Source of the DNA: RYN-230 sp963760405
GTDB lineage: Bacteria > Actinomycetota > Actinomycetes > Streptosporangiales > Streptosporangiaceae
Direction: 5' to 3'
NCBI GenBank assembly: GCA_963760405.1
Contig: CAVXCV010000005.1
Coordinates: 238,006-302,005, forward strand
Length of the DNA stretch: 64,000 bases
In this document: positions 8,816-18,803 of the stretch, in pieces
Numbering within the stretch: the first letter of the stretch is position 1
Layout: every line of letters starts with the position of its first letter
The notes under the pieces: generated by a model
Databases searched by the model: none
Seen by the model: only the letters and a program-made list of their open reading frames with translations
Told to the model about the DNA's origin: nothing
Translations under genes and position numbers: made by a program

Positions 8816-9543
8816 GCGGGGAGAACGCCGGAGCGCCCGACACGCCCGAACCGGATGAGGCCGCGCTGGCCGGCCAGGAGCGGCTCGGCGAGGAGGTCGT
8901 GCGGACCGGCATGTTCGGCACCCGGACCACCGGCGACACCTCGGGCTACGGCGGGCTGCAGGTCCGGCGGGCGGCGCTGCCGTCCAGCCCGCGGCCGTAC
9001 GGTGGCTATTTCGACGAGGTTACCGACGCGCTGAGCACCCGCCTGGACGAGGCGGGCACGGACTTCGGCGAGGCCATCGAGCGGGTCATCGTGGACCGCG
9101 GGGAACTCACCCTGCACGTGCGGCGGGAGTACCTGCTGGACGTGTGCCGGACGCTGCGGGACGAGGCCTCGCTGGCCTTCGAGCTGTGCGGCGGGGTGTC
9201 CGGGGTGCACTACCCCAGCGACCACGACCGCGAGCTGCACGCGGTCTACCACTTGCGCTCGATCACCCACAACCGGCAGATCCGGCTCGAGGTGAGCATC
9301 CCCGACGCGGACCCGCACGTGCCGTCGGTGGTCAGCGTCTACCCGACCTGCGACTGGCACGAGCGGGAGACCTGGGACTTCTTCGGCATCATCTTCGACG
9401 GGCACCCCGCGCTGACCAGGATCGAGATGCCCGACGACTGGAAGGGCCACCCGCAGCGGAAGGACTACCCGCTCGGCGGCATCCCGGTCGAGTACCGCGG
9501 CGCCACCGTGCCGCCACCGGACGAGCGGAGGGCGTACACGTGA
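8812..9543 (+). CDS. nuoC: NADH-quinone oxidoreductase subunit C
   Basis: Peripheral-arm complex I subunit of 243 residues. The first 80 or so are a linker-like tail. The conserved C-terminal part carries the family signature HERETWDFFGIIFDGHP followed by GHPQRKDYPLGGIPVEY. The ATG at 8812 overlaps the nuoB stop (ATGA). The gene is separate from nuoD rather than fused, and GTGA overlaps the nuoD start. Confidence 0.96.
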   Translation: MSGENAGAPDTPEPDEAALAGQERLGEEVVRTGMFGTRTTGDTSGYGGLQVRRAALPSSPRPYGGYFDEVTDALSTRLDEAGTDFGEAIERVIVDRGELTLHVRREYLLDVCRTLRDEASLAFELCGGVSGVHYPSDHDRELHAVYHLRSITHNRQIRLEVSIPDADPHVPSVVSVYPTCDWHERETWDFFGIIFDGHPALTRIEMPDDWKGHPQRKDYPLGGIPVEYRGATVPPPDERRAYT

Positions 9544-10913
9544 CCACCCAGGCAGGCGGCACGGAGCGGCCAGCCGCGGACGGCGCCGCTGAGGGTACCG
9601 AGGGCCGCGTCTACAACGTCGCCGGGGGCGACTGGGACGAGGTCGTCCAGGCCGCGCGGGAGGCGGCCGAAGCGCCGGACACCGAGCACATGGTCGTCAA
9701 CATGGGCCCGCAGCATCCTTCCACCCACGGGGTGCTGCGGCTGGTGCTGACCCTGGACGGGGAGACCGTCACCGAGCTCCGGCCGGTCATTGGCTACCTG
9801 CACACGGGCATCGAGAAGAACATGGAGTTCCGCACCTGGACGCAGGGCGTCACGTTCTGCACCCGGGCCGACTACCTCTCGCCCATCTTCAACGAAACCG
9901 TGTACTGCCTCGCGGTCGAGAAGCTGCTCGGGGTCGAGGCGGAAGTGCCCGAACGGGCCAGCATCCTGCGGGTGCTGATGATGGAGCTGAACCGGATCGC
10001 CTCGCACATGACCGCGATCGGCACGTTCGGCCTGGAACTCGGGGCCACCACCGTTTTCCTCTACGCGGTGCGGGAGCGGGAACGCATCCTCGACTTGTTC
10101 GAGCTGATCACCGGGTTGCGGATGAACCACGCGTACGTCCGCCCGGGCGGGGTGTCCCAGGACCTGCCGCCCGGTGCGCTCGACGCGATCCGCGAGTTCC
10201 TGGCCCGGATGCCGCACCAGCTCGCCGAGCTGCGTTCGCTGCTGGACGCCAACCCGCTCTACCTGGCCCGGACCAAGAACGTGGCCTACCTGGACCTGGC
10301 CGGCTGCATGGCGCTCGGCGTGACCGGCCCGCTGCTGCGCGGCACCGGGCTGCCCTGGGACCTGCGCAAGAGCCAGCCGTACTGCGGCTATGAGAGCTAC
10401 GAGTTCGACGTGCGGACGCAGGACACCTGCGATGCCTACGGCCGGTACCTGGTCCGCATCGACGAGTGCGACGAGTCCCTGAAGATCATCGACCAGGCCG
10501 CCGACCGGCTGGCCGGACCGCGGCCAGAGCACGACCCGGTGATGATCGCTGACCCGAAGATCGGCTGGCCCGCCAAGCTGGCGCTGGGCGGGGACGGCCT
10601 CGGCAACTCACCAGATCACATCGCGCACATCATGGGGCAGTCGATGGAAGCGCTGATCCACCACTTCAAGCTGGTCACCGAGGGTTTCCGGGTGCCAGCG
10701 GGCCAGGTGTACACGGCGGTGGAGTCACCGCGCGGCGAGCTGGGCTGCCACGCGGTCAGCGACGGCGGCACCCGGCCGTACCGGGCCCACTTCCGCGACC
10801 CGTCATTCACGAACCTGCAGGCCGTCGCGGCCATGGCCGAAGGCGGCATGGTCGCCGACGTCATCCCGGCGGTGGCCAGCATCGACCCGGTTATGGGAGG
10901 CGTGGACCGGTGA
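9540..10913 (+). CDS. nuoD: NADH-quinone oxidoreductase subunit D
   Basis: Quinone-site subunit of complex I, 457 residues. Key stretches are NMGPQHPSTHGVLRL, IGYLHTGIEKNMEFRTWTQ with the quinone-site histidines, YVRPGGVSQDLP and ESPRGELGCHAVSDGG. The GTG at 9540 overlaps the nuoC stop. The last 15 coding bases lie in an 18-bp block that recurs just before nuoE. Confidence 0.96.
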   Translation: MTTQAGGTERPAADGAAEGTEGRVYNVAGGDWDEVVQAAREAAEAPDTEHMVVNMGPQHPSTHGVLRLVLTLDGETVTELRPVIGYLHTGIEKNMEFRTWTQGVTFCTRADYLSPIFNETVYCLAVEKLLGVEAEVPERASILRVLMMELNRIASHMTAIGTFGLELGATTVFLYAVRERERILDLFELITGLRMNHAYVRPGGVSQDLPPGALDAIREFLARMPHQLAELRSLLDANPLYLARTKNVAYLDLAGCMALGVTGPLLRGTGLPWDLRKSQPYCGYESYEFDVRTQDTCDAYGRYLVRIDECDESLKIIDQAADRLAGPRPEHDPVMIADPKIGWPAKLALGGDGLGNSPDHIAHIMGQSMEALIHHFKLVTEGFRVPAGQVYTAVESPRGELGCHAVSDGGTRPYRAHFRDPSFTNLQAVAAMAEGGMVADVIPAVASIDPVMGGVDR

Positions 10914-10970
10914 GCAGCCAACGTGCAGGTTTCCATCGACGCCCTGTTTTCGTGGGAGGCGTGGACCGGT
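10894..10970 (+). repeat. 18-bp direct repeat flanking the nuoD-nuoE junction
   Basis: The 18 bases starting TGGGAGGCGTGG occur at 10894-10911 (end of nuoD) and exactly again at 10953-10970, one base before the nuoE ATG. In the second copy the GGGAGG serves as the ribosome binding site of nuoE. This looks like a small duplication that spaced nuoE from nuoD and copied a Shine-Dalgarno. Confidence 0.9.
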
Positions 10971-10971
10971 A

Positions 10972-11643
10972 ATGGCGCTCACCCAGGAGGCCCGGGACCG
11001 GCTGGCACCGGACGCCGCGCAGATCATCGCCCGCTACCCGAAGCCACGGTCGGCGCTGCTGCCGCTGCTGCACCTGGTGCAGGCGGAAGAGGGCTACGTG
11101 TCCGACGACGGCATCGAGTTCTGCGCCCAGCAGCTCGGCCTGACCGAAGCCGAGGTCACCGCGGTGACCTCGTTCTACACCATGTACAAGCGCCATCCGG
11201 TGGGCAAGTACCACGTCGGCGTGTGCACCAACTCGCTGTGCGCGGTGATGGGCGGCGATGCGATCTTCGCTGACCTCCAGGAGCACCTCGGCGTCGGCAA
11301 CGACGAGACCACCGGGGACGGCCAGGTCACCCTGGAGCACCTGGAGTGCAACGCGGCCTGCGACTACGCCCCCGTAGTGATGGTGAACTGGGAGTTCTTC
11401 GACAACATGACGCCGCAGTCGGCCCGCGACCTGACGGACAGCCTGCGGGCGGCCCAGCCGCCCTCGCCGACCCGCGGCGCGCCGCGGCTGTGCACCTGGA
11501 AGCAGGCGTCCCGGATCCTGGCCGGCTTCCCCGACGATCAGGGTACCGGCGGCCGCACGGCCGGCCAGCCCAGCCTGGCCGGGCTGCGGATCGCCGAAGA
11601 GCATGGCTGGATGCCCGAGTCCGCTGATGGGAGCGCTAAGTGA
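10972..11643 (+). CDS. nuoE: NADH-quinone oxidoreductase subunit E
   Basis: Thioredoxin-fold 2Fe-2S subunit of the NADH module, 223 residues. The ligands are the CTNSLC and CNAAC pairs, in VGVCTNSLCAVMGG and HLECNAACDYAP. The C-terminus is extended by about 50 residues. The ATG is preceded by GGGAGG in the duplicated 18-bp block. Its stop overlaps the GTG of nuoF. Confidence 0.96.
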   Translation: MALTQEARDRLAPDAAQIIARYPKPRSALLPLLHLVQAEEGYVSDDGIEFCAQQLGLTEAEVTAVTSFYTMYKRHPVGKYHVGVCTNSLCAVMGGDAIFADLQEHLGVGNDETTGDGQVTLEHLECNAACDYAPVVMVNWEFFDNMTPQSARDLTDSLRAAQPPSPTRGAPRLCTWKQASRILAGFPDDQGTGGRTAGQPSLAGLRIAEEHGWMPESADGSAK

Positions 11644-12944
11644 CGGCTGTGCTGATCCCTGAGCTGACCGCTTTCTGGGACGAGCCCGACTCGTTCACGC
11701 TGGCGGCCTACCGGCGGCACGGCGGATACCAGGCCCTGCCCAAGGCCCTGGGCATGCAGCCGGACGAGGTCATCCAGACGATGAAGGACTCCGTCCTGCG
11801 CGGCCGTGGCGGGGCCGGCTTTCCCACCGGGCTGAAGTGGGGCTTCATCCCGCAGGGTGACGGCAAGCCGCACTACCTGGTGGTGAACGCGGACGAGTCC
11901 GAGCCCGGCGCCTGCAAGGACATGCCGACGCTGCTGGCCAACCCGCAGGCCCTGATCGAGGGCATGGTCATCGCCGCCTACGCGATCCGCGCCCACCAGG
12001 CGTTCATCTACGTGCGCGGCGAGGTGCTGCACGTGATCCGGCGGCTGCAGCACGCCGTGGCCGAGGCCCGCGAGGCCGGCTTCCTGGGTGCGGACATCCT
12101 GGGCTCCGGCTTCGACCTCGAGGTCGTCGTGCACTCCGGGGCCGGCGCTTACATCTGCGGCGAGGAGACCGCGCTGCTCGACTCGCTGGAGGGCTACCGG
12201 GGGCAGCCACGGCTGAAGCCGCCGTTCCCGGCGGTGGCCGGCCTGTACGCCTGCCCCACCGTGGTGAACAACGTCGAGTCGATCGCCACCGTGCCCTACA
12301 TCCTGCGGCACGGTGCCGGGGAGTTCACCAAGTTCGGCACCGAGCGGTCCAAGGGCTTCGGCATCTTCTCGCTGTCCGGTCATGTCACCACGCCCGGCCA
12401 GTACGAGGCGCCGCTCGGCACCACCCTGCGCGAGCTGCTGGACCTGGCCGGCGGGATCCGGGCCGGGCACCGGCTGAAGTTCTGGACGCCGGGCGGGTCG
12501 TCCACCCCGCTGTTCACCGACGAGCATCTGGACGTCCCGCTGGACTACGAGTCAGTGGCAGCGGCCGGGTCGATGCTCGGCACCCGGTCGGTGATGCTGT
12601 TCGACGAGACCACCTGCGTGGTGCGCGTCGTGCTCCGCTGGATCGAGTTCTACCAGCACGAGTCCTGCGGCAAGTGCACCCCGTGCCGGGAGGGCAGCTG
12701 GTGGGTGGTGCAGCTGCTGCACCAGCTGGAGCGGGGCGAGGGCAGCGAAGCCGACCTGGACAAGCTCCTCGATATCTGCTCCAACATCACCGGCCGGGCG
12801 TTCTGCGCGCTCGGCGACTCGATCGAGTCGCCGGTCAAGTCGTCGATCCGGTACTTCCGGGACGAGTACATCGAGCATCAGCTGCTGGGCGGCTGCCCCT
12901 TCGACCCGGCCGCGTCCACCCTGTTCGCCATGGAGTCCGCCTGA
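11640..12944 (+). CDS. nuoF: NADH-quinone oxidoreductase subunit F
   Basis: FMN- and NADH-binding subunit of complex I, 434 residues. Motifs are the NADH loop GRGGAGFPTGLKW, the FMN site NADESEPGACKD, GAGAYICGEETALLDSLEG and the N3 cluster ligands SCGKCTPCREG plus a later C in GRAFCALGD. The GTG start overlaps nuoE and the TGA overlaps the nuoG ATG. Confidence 0.97.
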   Translation: MTAVLIPELTAFWDEPDSFTLAAYRRHGGYQALPKALGMQPDEVIQTMKDSVLRGRGGAGFPTGLKWGFIPQGDGKPHYLVVNADESEPGACKDMPTLLANPQALIEGMVIAAYAIRAHQAFIYVRGEVLHVIRRLQHAVAEAREAGFLGADILGSGFDLEVVVHSGAGAYICGEETALLDSLEGYRGQPRLKPPFPAVAGLYACPTVVNNVESIATVPYILRHGAGEFTKFGTERSKGFGIFSLSGHVTTPGQYEAPLGTTLRELLDLAGGIRAGHRLKFWTPGGSSTPLFTDEHLDVPLDYESVAAAGSMLGTRSVMLFDETTCVVRVVLRWIEFYQHESCGKCTPCREGSWWVVQLLHQLERGEGSEADLDKLLDICSNITGRAFCALGDSIESPVKSSIRYFRDEYIEHQLLGGCPFDPAASTLFAMESA

Positions 12945-15520
12945 TGACCGTGCCGTCCAACCCGCCCTCCGCCGAGCCGTCCGGGCCACACTCGGCTAGC
13001 TCCGCCGCGGCTCGAACGCAGCCGGCTAGTGCCGGGCCCGCCCCGGCCCCCGTTGTCCGGCCGCCGGACGGCGTGACCGTCACCATCGACGGCTTCGAGA
13101 TCACCGTGCCCAAGGGCACGCTGGTGATCCGGGCCGCGGAACTGCTCGGGATCCAGATCCCCCGGTTCTGCGATCATCCGCTGCTCGACCCGGTGGGCGC
13201 CTGCCGGCAGTGCCTGGTGCACATCGAGGGCCAGCCCAAGCCGCCGGCCTCGTGCACCACCGCCTGCGCCGATGGCATGGTGGTGCACACCCAGCTGACC
13301 TCCCCGGTCGCGGAGAAAGCGCAGCGCGGGATGATGGAGCTGCTGCTCATCAACCACCCGCTCGACTGCCCCATGTGTGACAAGGGCGGCGAGTGCCCGC
13401 TGCAGAACCAGGCCATGTCCACCGGCGCCGGCGAGACCCGGTTCACCGGGGTCAAGCGCCGGTTCCCCAAGCCGATCGCGCTGTCCACCGAGGTCCTGCT
13501 GGACCGCGAGCGTTGCATCCAGTGCGCCCGGTGCACCAGGTTCGCCCAGCAGATCGCCGGTGACCCGCTGATCGAGCTGCTGGACCGGGGCCCGCAGGAG
13601 CAGGTGGGGGTGGCCGACGGAGTCCCGTTCGACTCCTACTTCTCCGGCAACACGGTGCAGATCTGCCCGGTGGGCGCGCTGACCGGCGCGGCGTACCGGT
13701 TCCGGGCCCGGCCGTTTGACCTGGTATCCACGCCCGGCGTGTGCGAGCACTGCGCGTCCGGCTGCCGGCAGCGCACCGACCACCGGCGCGGGATGGTCAC
13801 CCGCCGCCTGGCCGGCAGCGACCCGGAGGTCAACGAGGAGTGGAACTGCGACAAGGGCCGCTGGGCGTTCACGTACGCGACCGAGCCGGACCGGCTGTCC
13901 GGGCCGCTGGTCCGCGGTGAGGACGGGGTGCTCGCCCCGGCCTCCTGGCCGGAGGCGTTCGCCGCCGCGGCCCGGGGGCTCTCCGCGGCGCGCGGCCGGG
14001 CGGCGGTGCTCACCGGGGGCCGGCTGACCCTCGAGGACGCGTACGCCTACGCCAAGTTCGCCCGGGTGGCGCTGGGCACCAACGACATCGACCTGCGGGC
14101 CCGCCCGCACTCGGCCGAGGAGGCTGAGTTCCTCGCGGCCAACGTGGCCGGTCACGGTATCGAGGTCAGCTACGCGGACCTGGAGCGGGCCCCGGCGGTG
14201 CTGCTGGCCGGGCTCGAGCCGGACGACGAGTCGCCCATCATCTTCCTGCGGCTGCGCAAGGCCGCGCGCACCGGGACCCGGGTCTACTCGCTGGCCCCCC
14301 TGGCCAGCCGGGGCCTGGTCCGGATGTCCGGGGTGCTGCTGCCGACCGTTCCGGGCGACGAGGCCGCCGCGCTGGGCAGCCTGATCAGCGGCACCGGTCT
14401 GGACGAGGCCGGCCGGGCGGCGGCCGGGGCGCTCGCCGCGGACGGCGCCATCATCCTGGCTGGCGAGCGGCTCGCGGAGGTGCCGGGCGCGCTCAGCGCG
14501 GCGGACCGGCTGGCCCGGGCCACCGGTGCCCGGCTGGCCTGGGTGCCCCGGCGGGCGGGCGAGCGGGGCGCGATCGAGGCGGGCGCGCTGCCGAACCTGC
14601 TGCCCGGCGGCCGCCCGGTCACCGATTCCCGGGCCCGTGCCGAGGTGGCCAGGGCCTGGGGAGTGGCCTCGCTGCCTGCGGTCCCCGGCCGGGACACCTG
14701 GCAGATCCTGGCCGCCACCGACCGGGACATCGACGCCCTGGTGGTAGCCGGGGTGGACCCGGCGGACCTGGCCGACCCGGAGGGCGCCTGCGCGGCCCTG
14801 GAAGCGGCGTCGTTCGTGGTCAGCCTGGAGCTGCGGGCGAGTGCGGTCACCGACCGGGCAGACGTGGTGCTGCCGGTGGCCGCGGTCGCCGAGAAGGCGG
14901 GCACGTTCGTGAACTGGGAGGGCCTGCCGGGCTCGTTCGAAGCCGCGCTGGACGTGGCCACCCTGGAGTCGGACCTGCACCTGCTGGGCCGGATCGCCGA
15001 TGAGATGGACGTGCACCTCGGGCTGCCGGATGCCGCCGCCGCCCGCCGGGAACTGGCTGCCCTCGGGGCCTGGCCCGGCGCGACGGCGCCGAAGGCGGCC
15101 GAGGGCGCCGGCCGCCGGATGGCCGCGCCCGCACCGCACGAGCCCGGGGCGGCCGAGCCCGGCCCGGGGCAGGCCGTGCTGGCCACCTGGCACCAGCTGC
15201 TGGACTCCGGCCGGATGCAGGACGGGGAGGTGTTCCTGGCCGGCACGGCCCGCGCGGCCGTGGCCAGGATGTCGGCGGCGACCGCGGCTGAGGCAGGCAC
15301 CAGCGACGGCGGTAAGGTCACTGTGGCCACGGAACGCGGTTCGCTGACCGTGGAAGTGGAGGTGGCCGCCCTGCCGGACCGGGTGGTATGGCTGCCAGCC
15401 CATTCGCCTGGCTGCTCGGTGCGCGGTGACCTGGGGGCTGGCCACGGCAGCCTGGTGACCCTGCACGGCAGCGACGAGGCTCTGCCGGGCAACGCAGCAG
15501 AACAGAGGAGTGCGGAATGA
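12944..15520 (+). CDS. nuoG: NADH-quinone oxidoreductase subunit G
   Basis: Largest peripheral-arm subunit, 858 residues, with several Fe-S clusters. After a tail of about 45 residues come the 2Fe-2S region CDHPLLDPVGACRQCLVHIEG, the His/Cys cluster HPLDCPMCDKGGECPLQ, the ferredoxin-like CIQCARC and a molybdopterin-oxidoreductase-like half starting near CEHCASGCRQRTDHRRG. The ATG overlaps the nuoF stop. Its own TGA overlaps the expected nuoH ATG at 15517. Confidence 0.96.
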   Translation: MTVPSNPPSAEPSGPHSASSAAARTQPASAGPAPAPVVRPPDGVTVTIDGFEITVPKGTLVIRAAELLGIQIPRFCDHPLLDPVGACRQCLVHIEGQPKPPASCTTACADGMVVHTQLTSPVAEKAQRGMMELLLINHPLDCPMCDKGGECPLQNQAMSTGAGETRFTGVKRRFPKPIALSTEVLLDRERCIQCARCTRFAQQIAGDPLIELLDRGPQEQVGVADGVPFDSYFSGNTVQICPVGALTGAAYRFRARPFDLVSTPGVCEHCASGCRQRTDHRRGMVTRRLAGSDPEVNEEWNCDKGRWAFTYATEPDRLSGPLVRGEDGVLAPASWPEAFAAAARGLSAARGRAAVLTGGRLTLEDAYAYAKFARVALGTNDIDLRARPHSAEEAEFLAANVAGHGIEVSYADLERAPAVLLAGLEPDDESPIIFLRLRKAARTGTRVYSLAPLASRGLVRMSGVLLPTVPGDEAAALGSLISGTGLDEAGRAAAGALAADGAIILAGERLAEVPGALSAADRLARATGARLAWVPRRAGERGAIEAGALPNLLPGGRPVTDSRARAEVARAWGVASLPAVPGRDTWQILAATDRDIDALVVAGVDPADLADPEGACAALEAASFVVSLELRASAVTDRADVVLPVAAVAEKAGTFVNWEGLPGSFEAALDVATLESDLHLLGRIADEMDVHLGLPDAAAARRELAALGAWPGATAPKAAEGAGRRMAAPAPHEPGAAEPGPGQAVLATWHQLLDSGRMQDGEVFLAGTARAAVARMSAATAAEAGTSDGGKVTVATERGSLTVEVEVAALPDRVVWLPAHSPGCSVRGDLGAGHGSLVTLHGSDEALPGNAAEQRSAE

Positions 15521-17052
15521 CGGGCTTGGCCAGCGCCGTGGGTGAGCGGCTGGCGGCCGCGCCGCGCGGGGTGCCTGGCCGCGGGTGATCCGACCCTGGC
15601 CAGTTTCTATAACCAGCCCTGGTGGCTGGTGATCATCAAGGTGCTGGCCGTCTTCCTGTTCCTGATGCTGACCACGCTGTTCATGATCTGGGCCGAGCGC
15701 CGGGTCATCGGCCGGATGCAGCAGCGGCCCGGCCCGAACCGGGCCTGCCGTTCGGGCTGCTCCAATCGCTGATGGATGGCATCAAGCTGGCGCTCAAGGA
15801 AGACATCGTCCCGCGGCCTGTGGACAAGCTGCTGTTCGTCATCGCGCCGGCGATCGCCGTCATCCCCGCCTTCATCAGCTTCGCGATCATCCCGTTCGGC
15901 CCGGAGGTCTCGATCTTCGGCGTGCGCACCCCGCTGCAGGTCGCTGACCTGCCGGTCGCGGTGCTGCTGGTGCTGGCGATGAGCTCGATGGGCGTGTACG
16001 GGATCGTGCTGGCCGGCTGGGCCTCGGAGTCGCCCTACCCGCTGCTCGGCGGGCTGCGCTCGTCCGCCCAGGTGATCAGCTACGAGATCGCGATGGGCCT
16101 GTCCTTTGTCGCGGTGTTCCTCTACTCGGGATCGCTGTCCACCACCGCGATCGTCTCGGCCCAGGCGCACGGCGCGGTCTTCCACCTGGGTGGCGTCACG
16201 CTGCACTATCCCTCCTGGTTCGCGGTGCTGCTGTTCCCGTCGTTCGTCATCTACCTGATCACGATGGTCGGCGAGACCAACCGGCTCCCGTTCGACCTGC
16301 CGGAGGGCGAGGGCGAGCTGGTCGGCGGCTTCCACACCGAGTACTCATCGCTCAAGTTCGCCATGTTCTACCTGGGTGAGTACATCAGCATGACCACGGT
16401 CGCCGGGCTCGCCACCACCCTGTTCCTGGGCGGCTGGCGGGCACCCTGGCCGATCAGCGTGTGGCCGGGCGCGAACTCCGGCTGGTGGCCGCTGCTCTGG
16501 TTCCTGGCCAAGGTGGGCATCATCCTGTTCTGCTTCATCTGGCTGCGTGGCACGCTGCCCCGGATCCGCTACGACCAGCTGATGCGGTTCGGCTGGAAGG
16601 TGCTGATCCCGCTGTCCCTGGTGTGGATCCTGGTGATCGCCACCATCCGGGTGTGGCGCACGCACGGCGGCAGTCCCGCGATCTACACCGTGTTCGGCCT
16701 GATCGTCGTGGCCATCGCGGTGGTGCTCTTCTTCGCCGACGCCGCGCTGCAGCGGCGGCAGGAGGCCGCGGAACCGCCGCCGCCCGGCACCGTCCCGGAC
16801 TCGGCCGCGGCCGAGGGCACCGGGGCCGTCGGCTCGGGCGTCGTCCGGGCCGGGGTCTCGGTCACCGACGGCTCGCCCAGCTTCCCCATCCCGCCCCTGG
16901 ATCTCCCGCACTACCACGGGATAGGGGTTCCCGCGTCCGCTGCCGGGCGCACCACCGGTACCGCCGACAGTGCTGCAAACACCCCCAGTGCGGCCAGCAC
17001 CAGTCCGGCTAGCACCGCCAACGGCACCACCAAGGAGGTCACCGGTGCCTGA
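15517..17052 (+). pseudogene. nuoH: NADH-quinone oxidoreductase subunit H, two compensating indels
   Basis: Membrane subunit at the quinone tunnel of complex I. The coupled ATG at 15517 has a GAGGAG ribosome site. Its frame is left between about 15560 and 15590, where LAAGDPTLASFYNQPWWLVIIK appears in the next frame. It is regained at 15741-15750, where one base is missing from the GPNRxGPFGLLQSL stretch. The rest is full-length, with EDIVPRPVDK, VGETNRLPFDLPEGEGELVGGFHTEYSS and RGTLPRIRYDQLM. A C-terminal tail of about 100 residues is low-complexity. The two indels compensate and both lie in G/C runs, so sequence error is more likely than gene death in an otherwise intact operon. Confidence 0.85.
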
Positions 17053-17617
17053 CTTCCTCGACCCGGTCAAGGGTTTCGGCACCACCTTCCGGCAGATGTT
17101 CCGCAAGGTGGACACCGTTCAGTACCCCGAGGAGAAGAATCCCACCGCGCCCCGCTTCCATGGCCGTCACCAGCTCAACCGCTGGCCGGACGGGCTGGAG
17201 AAGTGCATCGGCTGCGAGCTCTGCGCCTGGGCCTGCCCGGCCGACGCGATCTACGTGGAGGGCTCGGACAACACCCCGGAGGAACGCTTCTCCCCTGGCG
17301 AGCGGTACGGGTCCGTCTACCAGATCAACTACCTGCGCTGCATCCTGTGCGGGCTGTGCGTGGAAGCGTGCCCGACCCGGGCGCTGACCATGACCAACGA
17401 GTACGAGCTCGCGGACGACAGCCGGGAAAGCCTGATCTGGACCAAGGAGCAGCTGCTCGCGCCGCTGCTGCCGGGCATGGAGCCGCCGCCGCACGAGATG
17501 CGCCTGGGTGAGACGGAACGGGACTACTACCTGCTCGGTGCCGTGGGCGCGCAGACGGCGGCCGAGGGGGACGACCCGGCGGGCCGCGCTGGGGACAGCC
17601 GGTGGGCGGACCAGTGA
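17045..17617 (+). CDS. nuoI: NADH-quinone oxidoreductase subunit I
   Basis: Ferredoxin-like subunit carrying clusters N6a and N6b. The two motifs are CIGCELCAWACPADAI and CILCGLCVEACPTRAL. The GTG at 17045 has a strong AAGGAGG just upstream and overlaps the last codons of nuoH, giving 190 residues. Longer in-frame starts would run through the nuoH tail and are unlikely. Confidence 0.95.
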   Translation: MPDFLDPVKGFGTTFRQMFRKVDTVQYPEEKNPTAPRFHGRHQLNRWPDGLEKCIGCELCAWACPADAIYVEGSDNTPEERFSPGERYGSVYQINYLRCILCGLCVEACPTRALTMTNEYELADDSRESLIWTKEQLLAPLLPGMEPPPHEMRLGETERDYYLLGAVGAQTAAEGDDPAGRAGDSRWADQ

Positions 17618-18444
17618 TGCACGGGGCACTCGCCGCCAGCGGCGCGGGGTACAGCAGCGTGGCGTCCACCACCCAGGACGTGTTCTTCTGGCTGCTCGCC
17701 GTCGTAGCGACCGGCGCGGCCCTGGGCATGATCCTGGCCCGCAAGGCGGTCTACTGCGCGGTGCTACTCGCCGTGGTAATGCTGTGCCTCGCGGCGCTCT
17801 ACGCCATGGCCGGGGCGCCGTTCCTGGCCTTCGTCCAGGTCATCGTGTACACCGGCGCAGTGCTGATGCTGTTCCTGTTCGTGCTGATGATCGTGGGCAT
17901 CCGGGCCAGGGACTCGCTGGTGGAGACCATCAGGGGCCAGCGGCTGTGGGCGGGCCTGGCCGCGATCGGCCTGCTGGTGCTGCTCAGCCTCACCATCGGG
18001 CACGCGGTCATCGGGCTGGGGCCGGCCACCTCGCCCGCGGCGGGCTTCGGCGCCGGGAACCTCAACGCCATCGCCCGGCTGATCTTCACTACGTACGTGT
18101 TCCCGTTCGAGGTGACCAGCGCCCTGCTGATCACCGCGGCGCTGGGCGCGATGGTGCTGGCGCACCGGGAGCGGACCGAGCCCAAGCTGACCCAGCGGGA
18201 CCTGTCCCAGCTCCGGGTGGCCAGCAGCCAGCCCGCCTCGCTGCCGGGACCCGGGACCTATGCCCGGCACAACGGGGTGGATATGCCCGCGCTGCTGCCG
18301 GACGGGGCCTCGGCGCAGTCCTCGGTCAGCCAGGTCATCAGCAGGCGGATCGAGCCGCCGCACGCGGAGCTCAGCCCGGGCGCGGGCACGGGTATCAGCA
18401 CGGGCACCAGCGCGGGGGCCGGGCGGGAGGATGACGGAGCATGA
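17617..18444 (+). CDS. nuoJ: NADH-quinone oxidoreductase subunit J
   Basis: Membrane-arm subunit with five predicted helices in the first 170 residues, including VFFWLLAVVATGAALGMILARKAVYCAVLL and IVYTGAVLMLFLFVLMIVG. The hydrophilic C-terminal tail is about 100 residues. ATG 17617 and GTG 17614 are both possible starts next to the nuoI stop. The stop overlaps the nuoK ATG. Confidence 0.94.
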   Translation: MHGALAASGAGYSSVASTTQDVFFWLLAVVATGAALGMILARKAVYCAVLLAVVMLCLAALYAMAGAPFLAFVQVIVYTGAVLMLFLFVLMIVGIRARDSLVETIRGQRLWAGLAAIGLLVLLSLTIGHAVIGLGPATSPAAGFGAGNLNAIARLIFTTYVFPFEVTSALLITAALGAMVLAHRERTEPKLTQRDLSQLRVASSQPASLPGPGTYARHNGVDMPALLPDGASAQSSVSQVISRRIEPPHAELSPGAGTGISTGTSAGAGREDDGA

Positions 18445-18740
18445 ATCCCGGGAACTACGTGGCGCTCGCCGTGATCCTGTTCGTGATCGGCGCCGTCGGC
18501 GTGCTGGTGCGGCGCAACGCCATGGTGATATTCATGTGCGTCGAGCTGATGCTGAACGCGGTCAACCTGGCTTTCGTGGCCTTCGCCCGGATGCACGGCA
18601 ACCTGTCCGGCCAGGTCATCGCGTTCTTCGTGATGGTGGTGGCAGCCGCCGAGGTCGTGGTGGGCCTGGCGATCCTGCTGACGATCTTCCGCACGCGCAA
18701 GTCCGCGTCGGTCGATGACGCGAGCCTGCTGAAGTACTAG
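18441..18740 (+). CDS. nuoK: NADH-quinone oxidoreductase subunit K
   Basis: Small membrane subunit of 99 residues and three helices, related to MrpC. The membrane-embedded glutamates are present in MCVELMLNAVNLAFVAF and AAAEVVVGLAILLTIFR. The start overlaps nuoJ (ATGA). Confidence 0.96.
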   Translation: MNPGNYVALAVILFVIGAVGVLVRRNAMVIFMCVELMLNAVNLAFVAFARMHGNLSGQVIAFFVMVVAAAEVVVGLAILLTIFRTRKSASVDDASLLKY

Positions 18741-18803
18741 GTCTCGCTGGCGAACGACGGCCCGCCCCGGATGGGGGCTCGCTGAAGCACGAGGAGTAGC
18801 GCA

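Noticed and set aside
8131..9543. A long frame starting inside nuoB and reading through nuoC
   Set aside because: Only the part from 8812 is NuoC. The upstream portion is out-of-frame nuoB.
12674..12943. Upstream extension of nuoG into nuoF
   Set aside because: The ATG at 12944 overlaps the nuoF stop, and the 2Fe-2S domain follows at the expected distance. The extension is out-of-frame nuoF.
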